Below are positions 1-5,636 of a stretch of 5,663 bases of DNA, in pieces. Location: positions 1 to 5,663 of the forward strand of contig DCDB01000056.1 in the NCBI GenBank assembly GCA_002316215.1, in the 5' to 3' direction. The notes under the pieces are model-generated. The model had not been told where the DNA came from. It ran no database searches and saw only the letters and a list, made by a program, of their open reading frames with translations. The stretch comes from Lachnospiraceae bacterium UBA1066. GTDB lineage: Bacteria > Bacillota > Clostridia > Lachnospirales > Lachnospiraceae. Every line of letters starts with the position of its first letter. Position 1 is the stretch's first letter. Made by a program: the position numbers and the translations under genes.

Positions 1-392
1 AGCTCATCTGCAGCTGTCATTCCCTTGGCCACAAGCGCCGAATATCCGCCGATAAAGTTCACGCCTGCAATTTTTGCGCATTCATCCAAAGTCTCCGCAA
101 GCTCTGTAAAATCCTCAGGTGTTTTACAGGAGGCTCCGCCGACAAGAGAGATCGGCGTAACGGAAATCCTTTTATTGACAATCGGAATACCGTATTCTTC
201 CTCGATCTCCCGGCCCGCGGAAACAAGATTTTTTGATGTTTTTAAAATCTTCTCCCGTACCCGGCGTTTTGTTTCGTTTAAATCGCCGTCCGCACAGTCA
301 AGAAGACTGATTCCCAAAGTAATCGTACGCACATCCAGATTTTCGTGCTCGATCATTTTATTTGTTTCATTTACTTCAAGATTTGTAATCAT
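1..392 (-). CDS. UPF0210 / PFL-family protein (DUF711), N-terminal part
   Basis: Only the first 130 codons are in the window; the gene continues past the left edge, and the family is usually about 450 residues. Translation from the ATG at 392 gives the family's N-terminal blocks: VRTITLGISLLDC at about residues 21-33, YGIPIVNKRISVTPISLVGG at about 67-86, and NFIGGYSALVAKG at about 112-124. Known for the family: a cytosolic fold related to pyruvate formate-lyase-like proteins, function not established, and very often encoded directly after a UPF0237 ACT-domain gene, as here. The start at 392 is supported by GGGAG at 402-398, five bases upstream; a second ATG at codon 13 has no such site. The 92-nt gap from the ACT gene is largely filled by repeat copies. 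Family assignment is confident; the biochemical role is unknown. Confidence 0.9.
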   Translation of the reverse strand, partial: MITNLEVNETNKMIEHENLDVRTITLGISLLDCADGDLNETKRRVREKILKTSKNLVSAGREIEEEYGIPIVNKRISVTPISLVGGASCKTPEDFTELAETLDECAKIAGVNFIGGYSALVAKGMTAADE

Positions 393-397
393 GGATT

Positions 398-402
398 CTC
401 CC
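398..402 (-). promoter_or_regulatory. Ribosome binding site of the PFL-family gene
   Basis: GGGAG on the minus strand, five bases before the ATG at 392. It fixes the start ahead of the in-frame ATG at codon 13 and lies just beyond the last repeat copy, so the repeat does not cover it. Confidence 0.6.
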
Positions 403-412
403 GCCGGTTTTT

Positions 413-523
413 AGATGCCATGCATCTTATTAAATAAGCCTTCTGCTTCAGATGCCATGCATCTTATAGAAAAAGTCTTCTGTTTCAGATGCGATGCATC
501 TTATTGAAAATGTCCTCGTGCTG
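413..523 (-). repeat. Three tandem 37-bp units at the 3' end of the ACT gene
   Basis: Units lie at 413-449, 450-486 and 487-523 with an exact 37-bp period. The two outer units match at 32 of 37 positions; the middle unit matches the unit inside the gene at 28 of 37, with most mismatches at one end. The unit at 487-523 is the coding tail of the ACT gene (QHEDIFNKMHRI plus the T of the stop). The other two, read the same way, give ETEDFFYKMHGI and EAEGLFNKMHGI, each again followed by a stop. Each unit holds a perfect 6-bp inverted repeat, AGATGC/GCATCT, around a 3-nt loop. Because 37 is 12 codons plus one base, each copy is one base out of frame with the one before. The unit inside the gene fits the family's conserved C terminus, so the other two are probably derived duplicates. 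Confidence 0.9.
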
Positions 524-757
524 TACATGGATTGTCACGCCGATTTCCGCGCCGATCTGATGCATCTCATGCCGGATATCCGTCATGTTTTTCTTAGAAG
601 CGGATGTATCCGTTATCATCATCATATTGAAATATCCGTCCACAATCGTCTGTGAAATATCGAGGATATTTATTTCGTTCCCCGCAAGATAGGTACAGAT
701 TTTTGCAATAATACCGACAGTATCCTTACCAACGACTGTAATGATTGTTTTCTGCAT
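485..757 (-). CDS. ACT-domain protein, UPF0237 family
   Basis: A 90-residue protein made of one ACT domain, the usual length for UPF0237. The N-terminal strand KTIITVVG is followed by the loop KDTVGIIAKI at about residues 11-20, where ACT domains often bind amino acids or other small ligands. Then come NILDISQTIVDGYFNMMMI at about 30-48 and the characteristic tail HEDIFNKMHRI. ACT domains are usually dimeric regulatory modules; no catalytic or DNA-binding part is present. The ligand is unknown. AAAGGAGG at 770-763, five bases before the ATG, makes the start secure. The PFL-family gene follows on the same strand, a widely conserved pairing that suggests the two products act together. The last 37 bases are part of a tandem repeat. 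The 75-nt gap upstream contains no promoter I would defend, so the gene may be read from the polA operon. Confidence 0.93.
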   Translation of the reverse strand: MQKTIITVVGKDTVGIIAKICTYLAGNEINILDISQTIVDGYFNMMMITDTSASKKNMTDIRHEMHQIGAEIGVTIHVQHEDIFNKMHRI

Positions 758-762
758 AGCTG

Positions 763-770
763 CCTCCTTT
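763..770 (-). promoter_or_regulatory. Strong ribosome binding site of the ACT gene
   Basis: AAAGGAGG on the minus strand ends five bases before the ATG at 757. It is one of the best matches to the 16S anti-Shine-Dalgarno sequence in the window and suggests efficient translation independent of the upstream gene. Confidence 0.75.
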
Positions 771-832
771 ATATTGTCATAAACTTAATCTGCGATTCAA
801 AAGCCCGAATCCCAAAGGCTCTGAGCGAATTT

Positions 833-1630
833 CTAAAAAATGACAGGCGCGCTGGCAACGTCCCTGTGAGCGATGGAAATGCAGAAATCCTTTGAATTAT
901 AAGGATTATCTCCCATCGTCACCTCAGAACAGACGGTTTCGTAGGCCAGTTCCTCATAATTGTTTTCTTTGGACAAGTGTCCGAGATAAACCTGTTTCAT
1001 GCCGTCATGCAGCACACGTGAAAGAAGACGGCCGCAGTCTTCATTTGAAAGATGACCTTTCTCTCCAAGGATTCTTTTCTTGAGATAATACGGATAGCGT
1101 CCGGCTTCCAGCATGCGCACATCATGATTGGATTCCAGAAGCAGGACATCCAGCCCCATAAGATGACGGATGATATAATCGTTGTAACATCCCATATCTG
1201 TGGCAATGGCTGCCTTCTTGTTATTATGTCCGATACGGAAGCCTACCGGTTCCGCCGCATCGTGTGAAATCGAAAACGGAAGGATGTCCATATCTCCGAT
1301 TTTAAAAGGGGTATCCGCATGTATGACGTGAAAGAGCGCCTGCGGTATCTTACCGACAGAAGTATTCTCCTCTATGGCCGAAAGCGTTCCCTGCGTCGCA
1401 TAAACCGGAATGCCGTATCTGCGGGCCAGAATCCCCAGGCCTTTGATATGGTCAGAATGCTCATGCGTAACCAGGATAGCATCCATATCCTTCGTTGTAA
1501 GCTCTATGGAATTTAATCCCTTTTCGATACGGATCCCGGAAATTCCGGCATCTACCAGAATCGAGGCGGAGCCGGTACCCGCATAAATACAGTTTCCGCT
1601 GCTTCCGCTTGAAATGCTGCATAATTTCAT
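833..1630 (-). CDS. MBL-fold metallo-hydrolase, WalJ/YycJ type
   Basis: A 265-residue cytosolic protein, close to the usual 260-265 of the WalJ/YycJ family. It opens with the family signature LCSISSGSSGNC (residues 3-14). The metal-binding motif THEHSDH at 55-61 supplies three histidines and an aspartate. Further likely ligands are His123 in SHD, Asp145 in ATDMG, and His193 or His218 in GHLS-type motifs; ESNHD at 166-170 is also family-typical. Most members are thought to be metal-dependent hydrolases, possibly nucleases. In Bacillus and streptococci the homologue sits in the walRK operon and affects cell-wall and DNA-repair phenotypes. Here it follows polA and coaE instead, which fits a DNA-repair link but does not prove it. 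The ATG overlaps the coaE stop (ATGA, 1630-1627) and has only a weak G-rich site upstream, suggesting translational coupling. A walJ symbol would be by homology only. Confidence 0.92.
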   Translation of the reverse strand: MKLCSISSGSSGNCIYAGTGSASILVDAGISGIRIEKGLNSIELTTKDMDAILVTHEHSDHIKGLGILARRYGIPVYATQGTLSAIEENTSVGKIPQALFHVIHADTPFKIGDMDILPFSISHDAAEPVGFRIGHNNKKAAIATDMGCYNDYIIRHLMGLDVLLLESNHDVRMLEAGRYPYYLKKRILGEKGHLSNEDCGRLLSRVLHDGMKQVYLGHLSKENNYEELAYETVCSEVTMGDNPYNSKDFCISIAHRDVASAPVIF

Positions 1631-2226
1631 TTTAATTTTATCCCCATGAGCCTTTGGTCGATTACAGACTTCACGTTTTCAAAATCGCCGTCGTTGTCGA
1701 TGATAAAATCGCACCGGCTGCGGAATTCATTTTCGGAAAGCTGTGCCTTCATCGTCTGTTCGATCCGGGCCGAATCATAACCCCTGTTTTTGGCAAGACG
1801 CTGCCGTCTTGTGTCTTCGCCTGCATAAATATACCACATCTCGTCGCAAATTGCATCATAATGATTTTCAATAAGAAGAGCTGCCTCTATGACAAAGAGC
1901 CTGCAGCCTTCTTTTGCATAAAATGAAATTCTTTTCAGGGCCTCATTTTTTACTGCCGGATGGATAATGCCGTCCAGCCCGGTACGAAATGTTTCATCCG
2001 CAAAGACAGCGCGGGCAATCGCCGCCCGGTCGAATGTACCGTCCTTTTTAACGAATCTTTCTCCGAAAAGCTTCTTCACCGGCTGATAGCAGCTGCCGTC
2101 CGGCATCATAAGCTCCCGGCCAAGATCGTCGAGACGGATCGTAACAGCTCCCCATCTTTTTTCAAGATAGGAAAGGACTATGCTCTTGCCGGAACCTACG
2201 CCTCCCGTTACGCCGATGACAAACAT
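1627..2226 (-). CDS. coaE: Dephospho-CoA kinase
   Basis: CoaE phosphorylates the ribose 3'-OH of dephospho-CoA with ATP, the last step of coenzyme A synthesis in the cytosol. From the ATG at 2226 the product is 199 residues, the usual CoaE length. It begins MFVIGVTGGVGSGKS with the Walker A P-loop at residues 8-15. Further family features are the LDDLGRE acidic segment near 32-38, a HPAV motif, IEAALLIE before the lid, the arginine-rich lid RRQRLAKNRGY, and a final CDFIIDNDGDFENV. GGAGG five bases before this ATG supports the start. A longer reading is open: the ATG at 2376 overlaps the polA stop as ATGA and would add 50 residues of 12-residue repeats (249 in all), and a TTG at 2391 would add five more. 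I prefer the short form because the family needs nothing before the P-loop strand and the far ATG has no clear binding site. polA-coaE linkage is common in Firmicutes. Confidence 0.93.
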   Translation of the reverse strand: MFVIGVTGGVGSGKSIVLSYLEKRWGAVTIRLDDLGRELMMPDGSCYQPVKKLFGERFVKKDGTFDRAAIARAVFADETFRTGLDGIIHPAVKNEALKRISFYAKEGCRLFVIEAALLIENHYDAICDEMWYIYAGEDTRRQRLAKNRGYDSARIEQTMKAQLSENEFRSRCDFIIDNDGDFENVKSVIDQRLMGIKLK

Positions 2227-2228
2227 CC

Positions 2229-2240
2229 TGCCCTCCAGGC
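2229..2240 (-). promoter_or_regulatory. Ribosome binding site deciding the coaE start
   Basis: The minus strand reads GGCCTGGAGGGCAGG just before the ATG at 2226, placing GGAGG about five bases upstream. It lies directly after the last partial repeat unit. It is the main argument for the 199-residue form of CoaE over the extended form. Confidence 0.65.
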
Positions 2241-2367
2241 CCGTGCCGGGATCTTTTGCGAACACATAATTTTCTCCGCTGCCCGGATCTTCTGCACGTG
2301 CGCAGTTTTCTCCTCTGCCGGGATCTTCTGCACGTGTGCAATTTTTTCCGCTGCCGGGATCTTCTGC
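2239..2367 (-). repeat. Tandem 36-bp repeat between polA and coaE
   Basis: Units lie at 2367-2332, 2331-2296 and 2295-2260, with a partial fourth at about 2259-2239. The first two match at 32 of 36 positions; the second and third at 26 of 36, with 24 of 27 in the first part. Read in the coaE frame each unit is 12 codons, giving AEDPGSGKNCTR, AEDPGRGENCAR, AEDPGSGENYVF and AKDPGTG. The period keeps the frame and there is no stop, so the array is either a low-complexity N-terminal extension of CoaE or an untranslated spacer. The first two unit junctions carry small inverted repeats around CACGTG, perfect at the first (TGCAC AC GTGCA). The differences between units do not favour silent positions, which argues weakly against selection on the peptide. 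Confidence 0.9.
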
Positions 2368-2372
2368 ACTCT

Positions 2373-5075
2373 TCATTTTGCTTCGTACCAATCCGTGCCG
2401 ATATGGCAGTCCGTCTCAAGGGAGACTTTAAGATCTGCCGCATCTTTCATTTCTTCCGTTAAAATGGCCGCAACCTTTTCTGATTCTCCTTCGGGTGACT
2501 CGACCAGCAGTTCGTCGTGGATCTGCAGAATCAGCCGCGCCTTCAGACCTTCCCTTGAAAGACGTTCGCAGACATGGTTCATGGCAATCTTCATAATATC
2601 CGCCGCCGTACCCTGAATCGGGCTGTTCATAGCGACGCGCTCCCCGAAATTCCTCTGCATAAAGTTCGATGAACTAAGCTCCGGAACCGGCCTGCGGCGC
2701 CCGAAAAGCGAAACCGCGTATCCTTTTTCTTTTGCAGAAGCAACCAGGCCGTCCAGAAAATCCTTGATCTTCGGATAGGTTTCAAAATAATTCTTGATGT
2801 AGTCGGCAGCTTCTTTTGTGGAAATCGAAAGTCCCTGGCTGAGTCCGAAACTGCTGATGCCGTACACAATGCCGAAATTGACCGCTTTGGCATTCCTGCG
2901 CATTTCATCCGTCACTTCATCAAACGGGACATGAAACACCTGTGAAGCGGTCATCCTGTGGATATCCCTGGCTTCACGATAAGCTTCAATAAGTTTCTCA
3001 TCACCTGACATATGCGCCAGGATCCTGAGCTCGATCTGGGAATAGTCCGCATCCACGAAAACACATCCCGGAGCCGGATAAAAGCACTTGCGGATCTGCC
3101 TGCCGAGATCCTCCCTCATGGGAATATTCTGCAGATTCGGCTCCGTGCTTGACAATCTGCCCGTAGCGGCAATCGTCTGGTTAAAAGTCGTATGTATTCT
3201 TCCGTCTTCTTCAATATATGCCGTAAGACCGTCTGCATATGTTGATTTCAGCTTGGCATAAGTACGGTATTCCAGAATATCCGCTACAATTTTATGGTCC
3301 GGTGCCATTTTTTCCAGAACATCCGCCGCGGTAGAATAACCGGTTTTTGTTTTCTTTCCGCCTTCAAAATGCAGCTTTTCAAATAAGATCTGAGCCAGCT
3401 GCTTAGGGCTGTTGATATTGAACTCCTCTCCTGCTTCTTTATAGATTTCGGCGGTAAGACCGTCAATATGGCTGCTTAAACTGTCACCGTATTTTTTCAG
3501 TTCCTCGCGGCTTGCGAGGATACCGTCCTTTTCCATAGACGCCAGCGTGTAGACGAGAGGCATTTCAATCTTCCGGAAGAGATCCGTCATTCCCTCCTCT
3601 GCAAGTTTCTCCGAAAGAGGCTTGTAGCTGCGAAATGCCGTTTCCGCCTGATAGCCGCAGCAAAGGGAAAAAGCTTCCGAAATTCCGCCGTCCGCATTGG
3701 CGTCATCCGATCCGCTTCCCGCCTTCGCGGCCTTCGGATTTTTCCCGGCTTTCCTGCTCTGGGTGCCTGTTCCTGACTTCTTGCCAAGAAACTCATCGCG
3801 TGATTTCACGGTTTCTTCCAGATAAGCAGACGCGATATCGTCATAGTCCCAATCAGATTTCAATGGATTTATGAGATAAGCCGCTATGATATTATCAAAG
3901 ATACGGCCGTCATTTTCAATCCCCAGGCACTTTATCGTTTCTTTGGCACCGCATATTGCCGATGTCTTTGCCGAACGGATCACTCCGGCAGTCTTTTCCG
4001 CCAGATAAGCCGGCGTTAAAAATCCCTGTGCAGGAATAACCCACGTCTTATCGGAAAATGAAAGCCCGGCAGCACGGACTTCTCCATCCTCTGTCATGAC
4101 ACAGATACCGCACAGCACTGACTTACAGGCTTCCGAAAAGATATCTTCTGCTTCCGAAAGCTCCGTCACAAAGATGAACCGGTTTTCATTTTCCGGCGCA
4201 TCTGCCTTCGGGAAAAAAGAAAGAAGGCTTTTGAAACCGAGCCGTTTATACTCCTCGTAAGCGTCTTTCGTATAAATATCATTCAGCCGGAAAGCATCAA
4301 AATCCGCCTCTAAAGGTGCATTCGTCCGGATCGTCGCAAGATCCTTGGAAAGCACGGCAAGGTCATAGTGCTCCTTCATCGCGGTTCTGGCTTTATTCGG
4401 TGTAATCTCTTCCTCGTGCGCATGTGCATTTTCGATACTTCCGAAAGTCTGTATCATCTGGGAAGCTGTCTTGGGACCGACTCCCGGAAGACCGGGGATA
4501 TTATCCGAACTGTCGCCCATCAGTGCTTTCATATCGATAAATTCCCTCGGCGTTACGCCCATCGCACTTTTTACGCCGTCTTCATCGTACTGTTCATAAG
4601 TCGTGACTCCTGCTTTTGTTTTGGGGATAATGACGCGCGTCTTCTTCGTCGCGATCTGCAGAAGATCCCTGTCGCCGGACACAAGGGCAACCAAAAGTCC
4701 GTGTTCCTCGGAAATCCTTGCCAGCGTCCCCAGGATATCATCCGCTTCCCAGCCTTCTTTCTCCAGATACGGAATGTCCATTTTTTTCAGGACTTCCTTC
4801 ATCAAGGGCACCTGTTCGTGAAACTCCGGCGGAGCGGGAGCGCGGTTTCCTTTATAAGCCTCATACTTTTCATGGCGGAAAGTCGGCGCAGGCAGGTCGA
4901 AGGCGACCGCAAGATAATCCGGCTTTTCATCCTCCAGAACCTTGCGCAGGATCATCAGGAAGCCGTAAACCGCATTCGTATGGACGCCGTCCGCTCCGGT
5001 CATTGTAAGCGGCATGGCATAAAAAGCCCTGAAAAGGATGCTGTGCCCGTCAATCAACATAATTTTTTCGCTCAT
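2373..5075 (-). CDS. polA: DNA polymerase I
   Basis: A 900-residue family A polymerase for DNA repair and RNA-primer removal. The N-terminal 5' nuclease domain (about 1-290) keeps its metal-binding acids: LIDGHS (Asp9), EADD (110-113), SGDRD (Asp135, Asp137) and GDSSDNIPGLPGVG (from 187). Residues about 300-490 match the 3'-5' exonuclease region but lack its catalytic DxE, NxxxD and YxxxD residues, so proofreading is probably absent. A Lys/Gly/Ser/Ala-rich linker (about 431-464) interrupts this part. The polymerase domain has motif A DYSQIELR (Asp677, Glu682), motif B RRNAKAVNFGIVYG (Arg726, Lys730, Phe734, Tyr738) and motif C QIHDELLVE (Asp854, Glu855). Phe734 is at the position of E. coli Phe762. 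The ATG at 5075 is chosen over the TTG just before it because GGAG lies five bases upstream. The gene begins 18 nt after the zinc-finger gene, and its stop overlaps a possible coaE ATG. Confidence 0.98.
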   Translation of the reverse strand: MSEKIMLIDGHSILFRAFYAMPLTMTGADGVHTNAVYGFLMILRKVLEDEKPDYLAVAFDLPAPTFRHEKYEAYKGNRAPAPPEFHEQVPLMKEVLKKMDIPYLEKEGWEADDILGTLARISEEHGLLVALVSGDRDLLQIATKKTRVIIPKTKAGVTTYEQYDEDGVKSAMGVTPREFIDMKALMGDSSDNIPGLPGVGPKTASQMIQTFGSIENAHAHEEEITPNKARTAMKEHYDLAVLSKDLATIRTNAPLEADFDAFRLNDIYTKDAYEEYKRLGFKSLLSFFPKADAPENENRFIFVTELSEAEDIFSEACKSVLCGICVMTEDGEVRAAGLSFSDKTWVIPAQGFLTPAYLAEKTAGVIRSAKTSAICGAKETIKCLGIENDGRIFDNIIAAYLINPLKSDWDYDDIASAYLEETVKSRDEFLGKKSGTGTQSRKAGKNPKAAKAGSGSDDANADGGISEAFSLCCGYQAETAFRSYKPLSEKLAEEGMTDLFRKIEMPLVYTLASMEKDGILASREELKKYGDSLSSHIDGLTAEIYKEAGEEFNINSPKQLAQILFEKLHFEGGKKTKTGYSTAADVLEKMAPDHKIVADILEYRTYAKLKSTYADGLTAYIEEDGRIHTTFNQTIAATGRLSSTEPNLQNIPMREDLGRQIRKCFYPAPGCVFVDADYSQIELRILAHMSGDEKLIEAYREARDIHRMTASQVFHVPFDEVTDEMRRNAKAVNFGIVYGISSFGLSQGLSISTKEAADYIKNYFETYPKIKDFLDGLVASAKEKGYAVSLFGRRRPVPELSSSNFMQRNFGERVAMNSPIQGTAADIMKIAMNHVCERLSREGLKARLILQIHDELLVESPEGESEKVAAILTEEMKDAADLKVSLETDCHIGTDWYEAK
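3684..3785 (-). other. Low-complexity linker inside PolA
   Basis: This segment encodes PolA residues of about 431-464: Lys-, Gly-, Ser- and Ala-rich, with no hydrophobic core and an acidic end (SDDANADGG). It falls between the vestigial exonuclease motif II region and the last exonuclease segment, where an active proofreading domain would be folded. I read it as a disordered insertion tolerated because this domain is no longer catalytic. It is in frame, with no sign of a sequencing break. Confidence 0.6.
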
Positions 5076-5080
5076 CAAAG

Positions 5081-5084
5081 CTCC
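5081..5084 (-). promoter_or_regulatory. Ribosome binding site of polA
   Basis: GGAG on the minus strand, five bases before the ATG at 5075, inside the 18-nt gap after the zinc-finger gene. It favours the ATG over the adjacent upstream TTG as the polA start. Confidence 0.6.
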
Positions 5085-5093
5085 ATTCTGTCT

Positions 5094-5486
5094 TCAGGCC
5101 GCTGGAATAATACCGGCCAGATATTTTAATACCGTCTGTATAAATTCAGGATAAAAGCGCAGTACCGCTGCAAAGGCGGCCATGGCTTCGGAAACCGTAA
5201 TCATCAGCTTGAACATGACGGAAAGAGCTTTGTTCCTCTTTATGCGCAGTTCATTTTTCCGCAGGTCTTCGTCCAAAACCTTCCGCATATTATAGGAACG
5301 GTTCTTATCATCATCCAGATATTTCAGAGCATAATAAATCGTAAAATAAGTTTCCAGTTCTTCATAGCAGGCCGGACATCCGCGGATGTGTGAGATGAAG
5401 TCCGCGCATTCCCTGTCTGTCAGCGTTCCGTCAATATAGGGCTTTACATCATTCTCTGCCTGCCGGCAGTCCATCCTCTTTTTCAT
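5094..5486 (-). CDS. Small zf-HC2 (anti-sigma-type zinc-finger) protein with a C-terminal hydrophobic segment
   Basis: A 130-residue protein. Its N-terminal part carries Cys7, His33, Cys37 and Cys40, spaced C-x25-H-x3-C-x2-C, which is the zinc-binding motif of ZAS anti-sigma factors and zf-HC2 proteins. A charged helical stretch follows (about 58-87), then a hydrophobic segment (about 88-110) that could cross the membrane once, with a short hydrophobic tail. In known ZAS proteins the N-terminal domain holds an ECF sigma factor at the membrane until a signal releases it. Here no sigma-factor gene is adjacent: upstream are a promoter, a terminator and a tRNA. The partner and role are therefore unknown. 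The ATG at 5486 has GAGGTG 11 bases upstream, a long spacing; an ATG at codon 5 (5474) is possible and keeps all four zinc ligands. It appears to be the first gene of the polA operon. Confidence 0.85.
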   Translation of the reverse strand: MKKRMDCRQAENDVKPYIDGTLTDRECADFISHIRGCPACYEELETYFTIYYALKYLDDDKNRSYNMRKVLDEDLRKNELRIKRNKALSVMFKLMITVSEAMAAFAAVLRFYPEFIQTVLKYLAGIIPAA

Positions 5487-5550
5487 TCCCTCATCCGCAC
5501 CTCTTGGCCTAAACTTCTTATACAGCAGAGCTTTTACTTCTATGCCTCAT

Positions 5551-5579
5551 ATCATATACTAAATCTGATGATTCGGCAA
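5551..5579 (-). promoter_or_regulatory. Sigma-A-type promoter of the zf-HC2/polA operon
   Basis: On the minus strand, TTGCCG (5579-5574; 4 of 6 to TTGACA) and TATGAT (5556-5551; 5 of 6 to TATAAT) are separated by exactly 17 bases. The site lies immediately downstream of the tRNA terminator and leaves a leader of roughly 55-60 nt before the ATG at 5486. No operator or riboswitch-like structure was recognised in that leader. Confidence 0.7.
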
Positions 5580-5588
5580 GAAATACGC

Positions 5589-5627
5589 AAAAACCCCGGA
5601 ATGCCTTATTTAAAGGCTTTTCCGGGG
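5589..5627 (-). terminator. Intrinsic terminator after the tRNA
   Basis: On the minus strand an 8-bp outer stem CCCCGGAA/TTCCGGGG (5627-5620 with 5601-5594) encloses an inner 5-bp stem GCCTT/AAGGC with a 5-nt loop (5617-5603). A run of five T follows at 5593-5589. It ends the tRNA transcript about ten bases after the tRNA and separates it from the polA operon promoter. Confidence 0.92.
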
Positions 5628-5636
5628 CTTTAAACA

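Noticed and set aside
25..414. A 129-codon open frame on the plus strand at the left edge
   Set aside because: The minus strand here encodes clear PFL-family motifs, so the plus-strand frame is a shadow.
413..523. A CRISPR array or REP element as the explanation of the 37-bp units
   Set aside because: The units are contiguous with no spacers, only three are present, and one is coding sequence at the end of a gene, so a local tandem duplication explains them better.
800..822. Possible terminator after the walJ-type gene
   Set aside because: The stem AGAGCC/GGCTTT is only 6 bp with a G-U pair, an 11-nt loop and four T; too weak to claim that transcription stops before the ACT gene.
758..832. 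A separate promoter for the ACT gene
   Set aside because: TTGAAT is present, but no acceptable -10 box lies 16-18 bases from it; TATAAA is about 21 bases away and runs into the ribosome binding site.
1960..2616. A 218-codon open frame on the plus strand across coaE, the repeat and the end of polA
   Set aside because: It is antisense to two conserved genes, and its Phe/Cys/Ala-rich repeated peptide is only the reverse reading of the 36-bp repeat.
2376..5078. TTG at 5078 as the polA start
   Set aside because: It directly precedes an ATG that has the better spacing from GGAG; the choice changes the protein by one residue.
4368..5129. A 253-codon open frame on the plus strand opposite polA
   Set aside because: It lies wholly antisense to well-conserved polymerase and 5' nuclease codons, has no recognisable domain and no convincing ribosome binding site; it is a product of polA codon usage.
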